A stretch of 50,005 bases of DNA from Pseudonocardia kujensis (GTDB lineage: Bacteria; Actinomycetota; Actinomycetes; Mycobacteriales; Pseudonocardiaceae). Position 1 is the first letter of the stretch. Each line of letters starts with the position of its first letter. Below are positions 1 through 8,352 of this stretch, one piece after another. The notes below the pieces were generated by a model, which made no database searches, was not told the DNA's origin, and was given only the letters and a program-made list of their open reading frames with translations. The translations under genes were made by a program, and so were the position numbers. The stretch lies in NCBI RefSeq assembly GCF_021283305.1, contig NZ_JAJSOK010000057.1, positions 1 through 50,005 of the forward strand, in the 5' to 3' direction.

Positions 1-594
1 CTGCAGTACCTCGTCGAGGAGTGCTACGAGCTGTACCAGGCGATCGAGGACGGCGATCGCGCCGACATGCGCGAGGAGCTGGGCGACGTCCTGCTCCAGG
101 TGCTGTTCCACGCCCGGGTCGCGCAGGAGGCGGCCGAGGGCGCGTTCGACGTCGACGCGGTGGCCGAGGGCCTGGTGGCCAAGCTCGTCGGGCGGCACCC
201 GCACGTCTTCGCCGGGTCCGAGCGGATCGAGACGGCGACCGCGCAGGAGGGACGCTGGGAGGAGCTCAAGCGCGCCGAGAAGCAGCGCAGCTCCTCCGTC
301 GACGGGGTGCCGCTGGGGCAGCCGGCCGTCGCGCTCGCCGCGAAGCTGGTGTCCCGCACCGCCCGCGCCGGGTTGCCCGAGGACCTGCTGCCCGCCGGCG
401 ACGGGGTGGGGGAGGAGCTGTTCCGGCAGGTCGCGCGGGCGAAGCTCGGCGGCTCCGACCCCGAGGCCGAGCTCCGCACCGCCGCCCGCGCCTTCGCCGA
501 GCGGGTCCGCGCCGCCGAGCGCTCCGCCGCCGCCGAGGGCGCCGACCCGCACGCCCTCGACCCGGAGACCTGGCGCCGCGCCTGGCCCGCCTGA
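1..594 (+). CDS. mazG: MazG-type nucleoside triphosphate pyrophosphohydrolase (5' partial)
   Basis: The reading frame is open from base 1, so the N-terminus lies outside the window; 197 residues are visible. MazG enzymes hydrolyse (d)NTPs to NMP and pyrophosphate, cleaning the nucleotide pool. The metal-binding helices are seen as VEECYEL near residue 5 and REELGDVLLQ near residue 24, which form the family's EExxE...ExxD pattern. A GRHPHVF segment typical of the MazG core follows, then an Ala/Glu-rich C-terminal helix region. In mycobacteria mazG sits just upstream of eno, and the same enolase block follows here after an inserted stretch. The gene converges on the secreted-protein gene with only 34 bp between them. 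Confidence 0.88.
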   Translation: MQYLVEECYELYQAIEDGDRADMREELGDVLLQVLFHARVAQEAAEGAFDVDAVAEGLVAKLVGRHPHVFAGSERIETATAQEGRWEELKRAEKQRSSSVDGVPLGQPAVALAAKLVSRTARAGLPEDLLPAGDGVGEELFRQVARAKLGGSDPEAELRTAARAFAERVRAAERSAAAEGADPHALDPETWRRAWPA

Positions 595-628
595 GGCAGT
601 GCCGGGGGCGCGGCGGCCGGTCCCGGGA

Positions 629-2134
629 TCAGTTGTCCTGCTGCTGCGCCTTCGGCGCCCCGGCCACCTGCGGCGGCCCGGCGTGCACCAGGTCCTGGCA
701 GCCGAGGTTCTGCCACGAGGTGGTGAGCCGCTGGGTGAGGAAGCCGAACAGGGTCTTCGCCGCGGCCGGGTCCGGCGAGGCCGCCGCCTGCAGGAGGTCG
801 CGGTCCCGGGCCAGCCGGTCCGGGGCGACGGCGGCCAGGTTGCGGCAGTAGGCCGCACCGTCGCCGGGGTCACCGGCACCGAGCGGAGCCATGTCGACCC
901 CGGCCCGGTACAGGTTCGTCTTCGCCGTGCTCGTGCGGTCGTCGACCTTCACCATCGGGTCGTCGAGCGGCACGGTCGCGACCGGCGCGGGCTGGTCCGC
1001 CGCGGCTTGCAGCTCGTTCAGCGCGAGCGACGGGGTCGGCGCGCCACCCGCGGTGAGGTCCGGCGCGGTGAACGGTGTGCATCCGAGCGCAGGGTCGACC
1101 GCGCTCGCCAGCAGCCCGTTGTCCGACGCGTTGGTCAGCACCGTGCCGCCGAGGCCGGTGTTGGCGGGGGAGTCCTGCGCGATCCGGCCGTCCCGGGTGG
1201 CGCGGTACCGGGTCACGAGGTTGTCGCTCTGGTCCTGGTCGACCACGGCGAAGTCGCGGGTCGTGGGGCAGGGCAGGCCGTCGCGGCCCGTGCCGAGCGC
1301 CGGGACCTTCAGCATGCCGGCCTTGATCGCGGCGTTCGCGGCGCCGAAGAAGGCCGCGCCGTTGCAGTCGGCGAACTGGCCGAACGGCGAGCCCGGCAGC
1401 CCGTTCACGCAGGTCTGCGCGTCGGCGGGCGAGGTGCGCAGGGTCAGCGCGTCGCCCTGGAACCCGAACCAGATGCCGACCACGGCGTTCGCCGGCAGGG
1501 TCACCGGGACGGGCGCGGCGGCGGGCTGTGAGCCCTCGTCGATCACCAGCGGGTGGTACACGGACAGCGAGCCGGTGGCCGGGTCGAGGATCGTCGCCTC
1601 GACGAAGGCCGACTGGGCCGTGTTCGCCTCGTGGCAGTCCCCGCCGTCGCCGGTGCCCCGCAGCCGATAGGGAGTGGCGAGACCGGCCGCGGTGAGCGGG
1701 GCGGGCGGCACGGTGAGCGTGCAGTTCGGGTTGGGCGTGTTCTGCTTCTGGGCCCCGTTCTGGTTCCGGGCGCCGTTCTGGTCCTGGTTGCCGTTCTGGT
1801 TCTGGTTGCCGTTCTGCTGGGCCCCGTTCTGCTGTCCGCCGTTCTGGATCCCGGCGGTGCCCTGCTGCCGGCCGGCTGCCTGCGCCGGGGCGGCGTGCCG
1901 GCCACCGGCCTTGCGGCCGTCCTCCGGGCCGGGCTGCGGGGTGCCGTCGGCCCGGTCGGCCGGTGTGGCCGTGGCGGCGGCCTGCGCCGGACCCGGTGTG
2001 CCCGCCGTCCGCCCCGCGGCGAAGGCGGGGGTCACCGCAGCGCCGATCGCGACGGCGGCGAAGGCGAGGAGGACCAGCAGCAGCGCGGGTCTGTGGGAGC
2101 GGCGTGCGCGCTCCACGGAGTGTCGTGAACCCAT
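629..2134 (-). CDS. secreted protein with Q/N-rich low-complexity segment, function unknown
   Basis: A 501-residue protein. The start is placed at the ATG at 2134 because a GAGAGG ribosome site lies just upstream and the signal peptide then begins correctly: basic residues, a hydrophobic run at about 17-33, and an AFA-A cleavage site near residue 39. After an Ala/Pro-rich linker comes a Gln/Asn/Gly repeat tract (about residues 89-132) built from QNG and NQNG units, then a compact globular domain of about 370 residues. That domain contains eight cysteines, which would allow four disulfides outside the cell. I do not recognise the domain; phrases such as GIWFGFQGDALTL and YRATRDGRIAQD look like a conserved exported family. 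It ends facing mazG. Confidence 0.75.
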   Translation of the reverse strand: MGSRHSVERARRSHRPALLLVLLAFAAVAIGAAVTPAFAAGRTAGTPGPAQAAATATPADRADGTPQPGPEDGRKAGGRHAAPAQAAGRQQGTAGIQNGGQQNGAQQNGNQNQNGNQDQNGARNQNGAQKQNTPNPNCTLTVPPAPLTAAGLATPYRLRGTGDGGDCHEANTAQSAFVEATILDPATGSLSVYHPLVIDEGSQPAAAPVPVTLPANAVVGIWFGFQGDALTLRTSPADAQTCVNGLPGSPFGQFADCNGAAFFGAANAAIKAGMLKVPALGTGRDGLPCPTTRDFAVVDQDQSDNLVTRYRATRDGRIAQDSPANTGLGGTVLTNASDNGLLASAVDPALGCTPFTAPDLTAGGAPTPSLALNELQAAADQPAPVATVPLDDPMVKVDDRTSTAKTNLYRAGVDMAPLGAGDPGDGAAYCRNLAAVAPDRLARDRDLLQAAASPDPAAAKTLFGFLTQRLTTSWQNLGCQDLVHAGPPQVAGAPKAQQQDN

Positions 2135-2403
2135 CCGGGGAACCTCTCGTCCTGCAGGCGCCGTCCCGGTGACACCGGTCCGCCGCCGACGCGCGCGGGG
2201 CGGGCCCGGTCCGGGCCGAGGGGGAGCGCCCGCGCGACGGGAAGACGCTAGATCCGTTGCGCGCCGGAACGGGCCGAGCTGAGAGACCGGGTTGCCCGGC
2301 CGCGGCGAACAGCCGTCCCCGCGCGACGACATGCCGCCCGACGGGGCGTTCGGGGTGGGCTGTTGCTCCGCTCGGCCGCAGGTGCTCTCAGTTCGGACAC
2401 CGA

Positions 2404-2418
2404 CTCCCGGAGCGGGAG
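2404..2418 (-). terminator. short hairpin just after efeB
   Basis: A 6-bp perfect stem (CTCCCG/CGGGAG) with a 3-base loop lies four bases beyond the efeB stop on the minus strand. There is no T-run, so it is at best a weak terminator or a 3' end stabiliser. Confidence 0.3.
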
Positions 2419-2421
2419 GTC

Positions 2422-3744
2422 TCAGGCGAACAGGCCCTGGCCCCAGTACTCCCCGTCACGCACGCCGGGTGGGACGGCGAAGAGTGCGGAGCCGTTGTGC
2501 TCCAGGTACTCCATCATCTTGTCCTTGTTCGCCAGCGCCCGCTGGATCGGTACGAACTGCGTCTGCGGGTTGCGGACGAACGCGAGGAAGAACAGACCGG
2601 CGTCGAGGTGGCCCGAGCCGTCCGAGCCGTCGACGAAGTTGTAGCCGCGGCGAAGCATCTTCGCGCCGTTGTGCGCCTCGGCCGACGCCAGCCGGATGTG
2701 CGCGTCGGTCGCGATGGCCGGCTGCCCGTCCGGGCCCTTGGCCGCGAGGTCGGCGACGTCGAACTCCTTCGCCCCGCTCAGCGGGTTCCCCTCGCCCTTG
2801 CTGCGCCCGACGATCTGCTCCTGCTCGTCGAGCGAGGTCCGGTCCCAGATCTCGATGTGCATCCGGATCCGGCGGGCGACCAGGTACGACCCGCCCGTCA
2901 TCCAGTCCGGCCCGTCGCCGGGCTGCACCCAGACGTTCGCGTCGAGGTCCGCGGGCTCCTCGGCCTTGAGGTTGTTGGTGCCGTCCTTGAAGCCGAAGAG
3001 GTTGCGCGGGGTGTCCTGCGCGGTCGAGGTCGACGACGTGCGGCCGAACCCGAGCTGGGACCACTTCACCGACGCGGTGCCGAAGCCCATCCGCACGAGG
3101 TTGCGGATCGCGTGCACCGCGACCTGCGGGTCGTCGGCGCAGGCCTGCAGGCAGACGTCGCCGCCGGAGCGGTTCGGGTCGAGGTTGTCCCCGGTGAACG
3201 AGGGCAGCGGCGCCAGCGCGGCCGGCATCCGGTCCTGCAGGCCCAGCTTCTCGAAGAACGACGCGCCGAACCCGATCGTCAGGGTGAGCGAGGCGGCCGG
3301 CAGTCCGAGGGCCTCGCCGGTGTCGGTGGGCGGGGCGTACTTGTTCAGCCCGACCGCGCCGTTCTCGGTGACCTCCTGCCCGGCCGTCATCCGCTCGGCC
3401 GCGGTGGTCCACTTCTGCAGCAGCCGCTGGACCTCGGCCTTGTCGGTGGTCGTCAGGTCCAGGGCCACGAAGTGCAGCCGGTCCTGCGCCGGCGTGACGA
3501 TCCCGGCCTGGTGGGTGTCCCGGAAGGGGACGACGCCCGGGCGGTCCGGTCCGCCACCGGAGGCCCCGGCGGCGTAGCCGATCGCCGCGCCGGAGCCGGC
3601 CAGCGCGACGCCGGCCCCCGCGTAGCCGAACAGCCGCCGCCGGGACAACCCGCCCCCGCCGTCCCCGCCGGTGGGCGGGTCGGTGGGCGGCGGCTCGACG
3701 GGCGGGCTCTCCGGTGTCGAGGACGGGGACCGGCTCGCACTCAC
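2422..3744 (-). CDS. efeB: EfeB, Dyp-type haem peroxidase (deferrochelatase), Tat-exported
   Basis: A 440-residue dye-decolourising peroxidase. The N-terminus is Pro/Gly-rich, followed by a twin-arginine signal (SRRRLFGYAG at about 33-42) and a hydrophobic Ala/Gly core, so it is exported folded with haem. The Dyp motif GFKDGTNN gives the catalytic Asp, and the VHAIRN region supplies the probable proximal His. A conserved Arg-rich strand, RRIRMHIEIWDR, follows. In the Efe system EfeB oxidises ferrous iron or removes iron from haem outside the membrane and feeds EfeU. The GTG start overlaps the efeO stop (GTGA), so translation is probably coupled. Confidence 0.93.
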   Translation of the reverse strand: MSASRSPSSTPESPPVEPPPTDPPTGGDGGGGLSRRRLFGYAGAGVALAGSGAAIGYAAGASGGGPDRPGVVPFRDTHQAGIVTPAQDRLHFVALDLTTTDKAEVQRLLQKWTTAAERMTAGQEVTENGAVGLNKYAPPTDTGEALGLPAASLTLTIGFGASFFEKLGLQDRMPAALAPLPSFTGDNLDPNRSGGDVCLQACADDPQVAVHAIRNLVRMGFGTASVKWSQLGFGRTSSTSTAQDTPRNLFGFKDGTNNLKAEEPADLDANVWVQPGDGPDWMTGGSYLVARRIRMHIEIWDRTSLDEQEQIVGRSKGEGNPLSGAKEFDVADLAAKGPDGQPAIATDAHIRLASAEAHNGAKMLRRGYNFVDGSDGSGHLDAGLFFLAFVRNPQTQFVPIQRALANKDKMMEYLEHNGSALFAVPPGVRDGEYWGQGLFA

Positions 3745-4901
3745 GACGTGACGACTCCTGCGACCTGGGAGACCGGCTCGGCGAGCGCGTCGACCGAGTC
3801 GGCCATCTTCTTGGTGTCCTCCGGGGTCAGCTGCGTGTAGAGCACGAAGCCGCCGTCCGGGGTGCGGTAGCCCTCGAGCAGCTTCTCCACGTCGGCGAAA
3901 CGCTGGTCGAGCGTCGGACCCAGGTTCGGGTCCTTCTCGTCGATGACCGGCCGGAGCGCCGCGATCGCGGCCTGGCTGCCCTCGACGTTGGCCTTGAAGT
4001 CCCAGAGGTCCGTGTGGGAGTAGCGGTCCTCCTCACCGGTGATCTTTCCGGTGGCGACCTCGTCGAGCAGTTCCTTCGCGCCGTTCGCGAGCTGGACCGG
4101 GGTGAGCTGGACGCTCTTCACGCGGCTCTGCAGGTCGAGCACGTCCGCGTCGAGCTGGTCGGCGATCTGCCCCGAGTCGGGCTGCAGCCCGTCGACCCAC
4201 AGGTCCTTCTCGAGCCGGTGGTAACCGGTGAACGGGACGCCCGGTTCGCGCTCGTCGTCCTCCCGGCCGTCCATCTTCGGGTCGAGGTCGCCGAAGGACT
4301 CCGCGACCGGCTCGACCCGCTCCCAGTAGGTCCGGGAGACGGGGTACAGGGCCTTGGCCTGGGCCACGTTCCCCGCCTTGACGGCGTCGGTGAACTCCTT
4401 GTTCTTGGCGACCAGCGCCTCGGTCTGCGAGGTGACGTAGCGGGTGTACCCGGCCGTCGCGTCGGCCAGCTTCCCGTTCGTGTCCGTGGAGCGCTGGGCC
4501 GTGCCGGTCACGGTGAAGGGCGCGCGGATGCCGTCGCCGACCATGCCGGGCTTGCAGGCGGTGGTGTAGCTGCCGCCGTCGGGCACCTCGACGAGCAGGT
4601 CGCGGGACAAGCCGGGGCCGATGTTCTCGACCTCGCCCATGATCCGGTCGCCGGTGCCGTAGAGGTAGAACTCGGTCACCTTCGTGCCCGTGTTCTTCAC
4701 GGTGAAGGAGATGTTGCCGGCGGGCGCCTCGGTGGCGGAGACCTCGCAGGCGGTGTCGCTGGCGTTGACCGCGATCGGCCCGCCGCCGCCCTGGGCGGCC
4801 GGGGGTTGGGCCGTGCTGGTGCAGCCGGCGAGCAGCAGGGCGGTGCCGGCCGCGAGCACGGCGGCGCCTGCTCTGCGGTGATCCGGGGTCCTGCGGGACA
4901 T
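3741..4901 (-). CDS. efeO: EfeO, periplasmic-type iron-binding lipoprotein (cupredoxin + imelysin/M75)
   Basis: A 386-residue protein starting at the ATG at 4901, preceded by GAGGAG at good spacing. A longer in-frame extension to 5000 runs into efeU and is rejected. A lipobox is present (LLLAGC near residue 25), so it should be a lipoprotein anchored outside the membrane. The first half (about 40-130) is a cupredoxin-like domain, and the second half is the M75/imelysin domain with the GYHRLEKDLW segment that carries the HxxE metal motif. It binds extracellular iron and passes it to the EfeU permease. It lies 20 bp after efeU and shares four bases with efeB, so the three form one operon. Confidence 0.93.
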   Translation of the reverse strand: MSRRTPDHRRAGAAVLAAGTALLLAGCTSTAQPPAAQGGGGPIAVNASDTACEVSATEAPAGNISFTVKNTGTKVTEFYLYGTGDRIMGEVENIGPGLSRDLLVEVPDGGSYTTACKPGMVGDGIRAPFTVTGTAQRSTDTNGKLADATAGYTRYVTSQTEALVAKNKEFTDAVKAGNVAQAKALYPVSRTYWERVEPVAESFGDLDPKMDGREDDEREPGVPFTGYHRLEKDLWVDGLQPDSGQIADQLDADVLDLQSRVKSVQLTPVQLANGAKELLDEVATGKITGEEDRYSHTDLWDFKANVEGSQAAIAALRPVIDEKDPNLGPTLDQRFADVEKLLEGYRTPDGGFVLYTQLTPEDTKKMADSVDALAEPVSQVAGVVTS

Positions 4902-4921
4902 GGGCGTTCTCCTCGGTGATG

Positions 4922-5746
4922 TCACGCGGCGGCGGCGGTGGTGGACCGCGTGCGCTGGGGCAACAGGAACAGCGTCAGGACGACCGCGACGTAGAGGCAC
5001 CAGACGCTGGCCTCCAGCACCGTGGTCCGGGGGGAGAAGTTGAGGACGCCCTTGAGCAGCGTCCCGTACCAGGAGTCCGCCGGGACCTGGGCGCTGACGT
5101 CGAACGCCAGCGTGTTCAGGCCGGGCAGCAGACCGGCCTCCTGGAGGTCGTGCACCCCGTAGGCGAGGATGCCCGCGGCCACGAAGACCAGGAAGAAGCC
5201 GGTGACGGTGAAGAACTTGGCCAGGTTGATCCGCATCGCGCCGCGGTAGATCAGGTAGGCGATCACGACCGAGATCGCGATGCCGATCAGGAAGCCGATG
5301 AGCGGCTGCAGGGTCTCGCCCGCGGCCTGGGCGGCGGAGAAGAAGAAGACGGCCGTCTCCAGCCCCTCGCGGCCCACGGCCAGCGTGGCCATCACGACGA
5401 CGGCCACCGGGCCCATCTTGATCGCCGCCTCGAGCTTGCCCTCCAACTCGGTCTTCAGCGCCCGCGCGTTGGCGCGCATCCAGAAGATCATCCAGGTGAC
5501 GAACCCGACGGCGACGATCGACAGCGACCCGCCGAGGGCCTCGGAGGCCTGGAAGGTGAGGGCCTGCTCGGCGAGGGTGAGCCCGAGCGTCACCCCGATG
5601 CTGACCAGGATCGCGAACGTGACGCCCGCCCAGACCTTCGGCAGCTCGCGCCGGCGGTCGGTGCGGATCAGGAAGGCGACCAGGATGCTGACGACGAGCG
5701 AGGCCTCGAGGCCCTCGCGCAACCCGATCAGGGCGTTGCCCAGCAC
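4922..5746 (-). CDS. efeU: EfeU, FTR1-family iron permease
   Basis: A 274-residue polytopic membrane protein with seven hydrophobic segments. Two REGLE iron-path motifs are present, in GLREGLEASLVV close to the N-terminus and in VGREGLETAVFF in the middle, as expected for Ftr1/EfeU permeases. The start is a GTG at 5746 with AGAGGAG about ten bases upstream. It is the first gene of the efeUOB operon and transports the iron prepared by EfeB and EfeO. Two iron-box-like sites lie 35-75 bp upstream, so repression by an iron-loaded DtxR/IdeR-type regulator is expected. Confidence 0.94.
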   Translation of the reverse strand: MLGNALIGLREGLEASLVVSILVAFLIRTDRRRELPKVWAGVTFAILVSIGVTLGLTLAEQALTFQASEALGGSLSIVAVGFVTWMIFWMRANARALKTELEGKLEAAIKMGPVAVVVMATLAVGREGLETAVFFFSAAQAAGETLQPLIGFLIGIAISVVIAYLIYRGAMRINLAKFFTVTGFFLVFVAAGILAYGVHDLQEAGLLPGLNTLAFDVSAQVPADSWYGTLLKGVLNFSPRTTVLEASVWCLYVAVVLTLFLLPQRTRSTTAAAA

Positions 5747-5780
5747 CGTCCCGGTCTCCTCTGTGTCGGCGTACCTCCGC

Positions 5781-5799
5781 TGAGGTGAGGCTCAGCGGA
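5781..5799 (-). promoter_or_regulatory. DtxR/IdeR-type iron box 1 upstream of efeU
   Basis: This 19-bp site matches the classic DtxR/IdeR palindrome TTAGGTTAGGCTAACCTAA at 13 of 19 positions, counted by hand. It shares an 11-bp direct repeat (GAGGTGAGGCT) with the second site, which starts exactly 20 bp further on. Confidence 0.6.
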
Positions 5800-5800
5800 C

Positions 5801-5819
5801 CGAGGTGAGGCTATCTTCC
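5801..5819 (-). promoter_or_regulatory. DtxR/IdeR-type iron box 2 overlapping probable efeU -10
   Basis: This second 19-bp site matches the iron-box consensus at 12 of 19 positions. Read on the minus strand it contains TAGCCT, a plausible TANNNT -10 element for efeU, so repressor binding here would block the polymerase. Confidence 0.55.
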
Positions 5820-5932
5820 CGAACGGGGGACGCGGTAGGCCCGGGTAGGCAGGCTGAGCAGGGCGTATGTCCGATTTGTGATGGATGTCGGGCCGCGAGC
5901 CGCAACCGTGATCGACGGGCGGTGCGGCGCCG

Positions 5933-6343
5933 CTACTCGGTGATGCGGGCGATCCTCGCCCGCACCTCGCCCAGCGCTTCCTGGTACTCCGGGCGCGGGT
6001 CCATCACCGTGGCCATCTGCAGCTGGCCCTTGGCCTCGCCGAGCCGGCCCTGCCGCTGCAGCGCCTTGCCGAGCGCGAAGCGGGCGTAGTGGTCCGCCGG
6101 GTCGAGCTCGAGCACCCGGCAGAAGGCCTCCTCGGCCTTGGCGAGCTGGGCCGAGTCGAGGTAGGCGCGGCCCGCGAGCAGGTGGACCGACGCGTCGTTG
6201 GGCTGGCTCTCGAGGACCGGGAGCAAAGCCTGCAGCGCGTCGAGCGGCCGCCGGTCGGCCAGGAGCAGCTCCGCGCGGCGGAACCCCTCGAAGACACGGT
6301 TGCGGGCGCGCGGACCGGGCTCCGATGCAGGCTGACTCGTCAT
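5933..6343 (-). CDS. small tetratricopeptide repeat protein
   Basis: A 136-residue helical protein made of about three TPR units, for example PNDASVHLLAGRAYLDSAQL and PADHYARFALGKALQRQGRL. No signal peptide or catalytic motif is seen, so it is probably a cytoplasmic protein-protein interaction scaffold. Two ATGs lie close together (6349 and 6343). The only Shine-Dalgarno-like run, TAGGA, directly abuts the first but is six bases from the second, so the second was chosen. The gene is divergent from eno and lies upstream of efeU in the same direction. Its partner cannot be told from the sequence. Confidence 0.8.
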   Translation of the reverse strand: MTSQPASEPGPRARNRVFEGFRRAELLLADRRPLDALQALLPVLESQPNDASVHLLAGRAYLDSAQLAKAEEAFCRVLELDPADHYARFALGKALQRQGRLGEAKGQLQMATVMDPRPEYQEALGEVRARIARITE

Positions 6344-6433
6344 GGTCATTCCTACGGTAGGCCGCGGGCGGGCGATCCGCGAGGTCTTGACACGGGGCGA
6401 CCGCCCCGCACCGGGGCGTGACGTGCGCGGCTC

Positions 6434-6450
6434 GGCGGCGGTTCGCCGCC
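6434..6450. other. GC-rich hairpin in the eno upstream region
   Basis: A perfect 7-bp stem (GGCGGCG/CGCCGCC) with a 3-base loop lies between the divergent TPR and eno genes, about 70 bp ahead of the eno start. It could be part of the eno leader; no known riboswitch pattern was recognised. Confidence 0.25.
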
Positions 6451-6520
6451 CTGATCACGGGGACGGGTGGTTACCCTGACCCGCGAGTTCCGGCGAGCCG
6501 GAGAGAACAGGAGCTATTGG

Positions 6521-7810
6521 GTGGCTGTCATCGAGCAGGTCGGCGCGCGCGAGATCCTCGACTCGCGGGGGAACCCCACGGTCGAGGTCGAGGTCGCGCT
6601 GGACGACGGGACGCTGGAGCGCGCCGCGGTCCCCTCCGGGGCCTCGACGGGCGAGCACGAGGCCGTCGAGCTCCGCGACGGGGACCCGAAGCGGTACGGC
6701 GGCAAGGGTGTCGAGAAGGCCGTCGCCGCGGTCCTCGACGAGATCGGCCCGGAGCTGACCGGGCTGGACGCGGTGGACCAGCGCCTGGTCGACCAGCGCC
6801 TCGTCGACCTCGACGGCACCCCGGACAAGTCGCGCCTGGGCGCGAACGCGCTGCTCGGCGTCTCGCTGGCGGTCGCCAAGGCCGCGGCCGAGTCGTCGGG
6901 CCTGGAGCTCTACCGCTACGTCGGCGGGCCGAACGCGCACGTGCTCCCGGTGCCGATGATGAACATCCTCAACGGCGGCGCGCACGCGGACACCTCGGTC
7001 GACGTCCAGGAGTTCATGGTCGCGCCGATCGGCGCGGAGTCCTTCCGCGAGTCGCTGCGCTGGGGCGCGGAGGTCTACCACGCGCTCAAGTCGGTGCTGA
7101 AGGAGAAGGGCCTGGCCACCGGTCTCGGCGACGAGGGCGGCTTCGCGCCGGACGTCGCGGGCGGCACCCGGGGCGCGCTCGAGCTGATCTCCACGGCGAT
7201 CGGCAAGGCGGGCTTCACCCTCGGCACCGACGTGGTGCTGGCGCTCGACGTGGCCGCCACCGAGTTCTTCGCCGACGGCGTCTACCGCTACGAGGGCAAG
7301 GAGCTCTCCTCGGCGGACCTGGCCAAGGTCTGGGCCGAGCTCGTCGACGCGTTTCCGCTGGTCTCGATCGAGGACCCGCTGGCCGAGGACGACTGGGACG
7401 GGTGGGTCTCGCTGACCGAGTCGCTCGGCGACAAGGTCCAGCTCGTGGGCGACGACCTGTTCGTCACCAACCCCGAGCGGCTCGAGGACGGCATCGACCG
7501 CGGCGCCGCCAACGCCCTCCTGGTCAAGGTCAACCAGATCGGCACGCTGTCCGAGACCCTCGACGCGGTCACGCTGGCGCACAACAACGGCTACCGCTGC
7601 ATGATGAGCCACCGCTCGGGCGAGACCGAGGACGTGACCATCGCCGATCTCGCCGTCGCCACCGGCTGCGGCCAGATCAAGACGGGCGCGCCCGCGCGGT
7701 CCGAGCGGGTCGCCAAGTACAACCAGCTGCTCCGCATCGAGGAGAGCTTGGGCGACGCCGCGCGCTACGCCGGCGAGCTGGCCTTCCCGCGGTTCACGCC
7801 GGGGGCCTGA
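6521..7810 (+). CDS. eno: enolase
   Basis: A 429-residue phosphopyruvate hydratase that converts 2-phosphoglycerate to phosphoenolpyruvate in glycolysis. The start is the GTG at 6521, giving the standard AVIEQVGAREILDSRGNPT N-terminus, with AGGAG seven bases before it; upstream in-frame codons are leader. Landmarks are SGASTGEHEA, VQEFM with the catalytic Glu, GDEGGFAPD, the Mg ligand segments SIEDPLAEDDW and VGDDLFVTN, the catalytic Lys in VKVNQIGT, and the MMSHRSGETED signature. Length matches the family. It begins a tight cluster with the ftsB-like and DUF501 genes, the usual actinobacterial order. Confidence 0.98.
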   Translation: MAVIEQVGAREILDSRGNPTVEVEVALDDGTLERAAVPSGASTGEHEAVELRDGDPKRYGGKGVEKAVAAVLDEIGPELTGLDAVDQRLVDQRLVDLDGTPDKSRLGANALLGVSLAVAKAAAESSGLELYRYVGGPNAHVLPVPMMNILNGGAHADTSVDVQEFMVAPIGAESFRESLRWGAEVYHALKSVLKEKGLATGLGDEGGFAPDVAGGTRGALELISTAIGKAGFTLGTDVVLALDVAATEFFADGVYRYEGKELSSADLAKVWAELVDAFPLVSIEDPLAEDDWDGWVSLTESLGDKVQLVGDDLFVTNPERLEDGIDRGAANALLVKVNQIGTLSETLDAVTLAHNNGYRCMMSHRSGETEDVTIADLAVATGCGQIKTGAPARSERVAKYNQLLRIEESLGDAARYAGELAFPRFTPGA

Positions 7811-7814
7811 CCGC

Positions 7815-8342
7815 GTGGCGGGTGAGGCGCGGGTCCGCGAGCGGGCCGCCGCCCGGGCGGACCGGGGCGGGGCCGGGCAGGCCCGCCCCGCGCCCGGCGG
7901 CCGGCGCGTGCGCGAACCGCGGCTCACCCGCACCCGGACCCGGGCGGGGAACGTGGTGGCCCGCACGAGCGGGCTGCTCGGGCTGTCCTCGACCCGGCGT
8001 GCGGCCATCCTCGCGATCGTCGTCTGCGCGCTGGCGCTGACCGTGGCCGTGCCGCTGCGCAACTACGTGGCGCAGCGGCAGGAGCTGGCCGCGGTCCAGC
8101 AGCAGCAACGCGCGCTGGCGGCCGAGGTCGCGCAGCTGGAGGAGCAGAAGGCGCGGCTGTCGAACCCGGACGAGGTCGCGGCCGAGGCGCGGTCGCGCCT
8201 CGGGTACGTCCGGCCCGGCGAGGTGCCCTACGTGGTGCAGCTGCCGGACACGCCCTCGCCGGCCGACGTGGAGGCCGCGCGCAAGGCGACCCCCTGGTAC
8301 CGGACCCTGTGGAGCGACGTGACCGAAGGAGCGCCCCGATGA
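7815..8342 (+). CDS. FtsB/DivIC-family septum formation initiator protein
   Basis: A 175-residue bitopic membrane protein. A basic, disordered N-terminal cytoplasmic tail of about 58 residues precedes one membrane span (AAILAIVVCALALTVAVPL). An extracytoplasmic coiled coil rich in Gln, Leu and Ala follows (RQELAAVQQQQRALAAEVAQ and onward), then the family's ARSRLGYVRPGE element. FtsB-type proteins join FtsL and FtsQ in the divisome. It starts with GTG five bases after the eno stop, so it is co-transcribed, as with Rv1024 after eno in M. tuberculosis. Confidence 0.88.
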   Translation: MAGEARVRERAAARADRGGAGQARPAPGGRRVREPRLTRTRTRAGNVVARTSGLLGLSSTRRAAILAIVVCALALTVAVPLRNYVAQRQELAAVQQQQRALAAEVAQLEEQKARLSNPDEVAAEARSRLGYVRPGEVPYVVQLPDTPSPADVEAARKATPWYRTLWSDVTEGAPR

Positions 8343-8352
8343 GGTCAGCACA

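Noticed and set aside
24..716. Large minus-strand frame opposite mazG and other long frames opposite every real gene
   Set aside because: They are Arg/Ala/Pro-rich shadows typical of high-GC coding DNA, without motifs or ribosome sites.
6387..6392. Consensus -35 hexamer TTGACA upstream of eno
   Set aside because: No fitting -10 element lies 16-18 bp downstream, so a promoter is not claimed.
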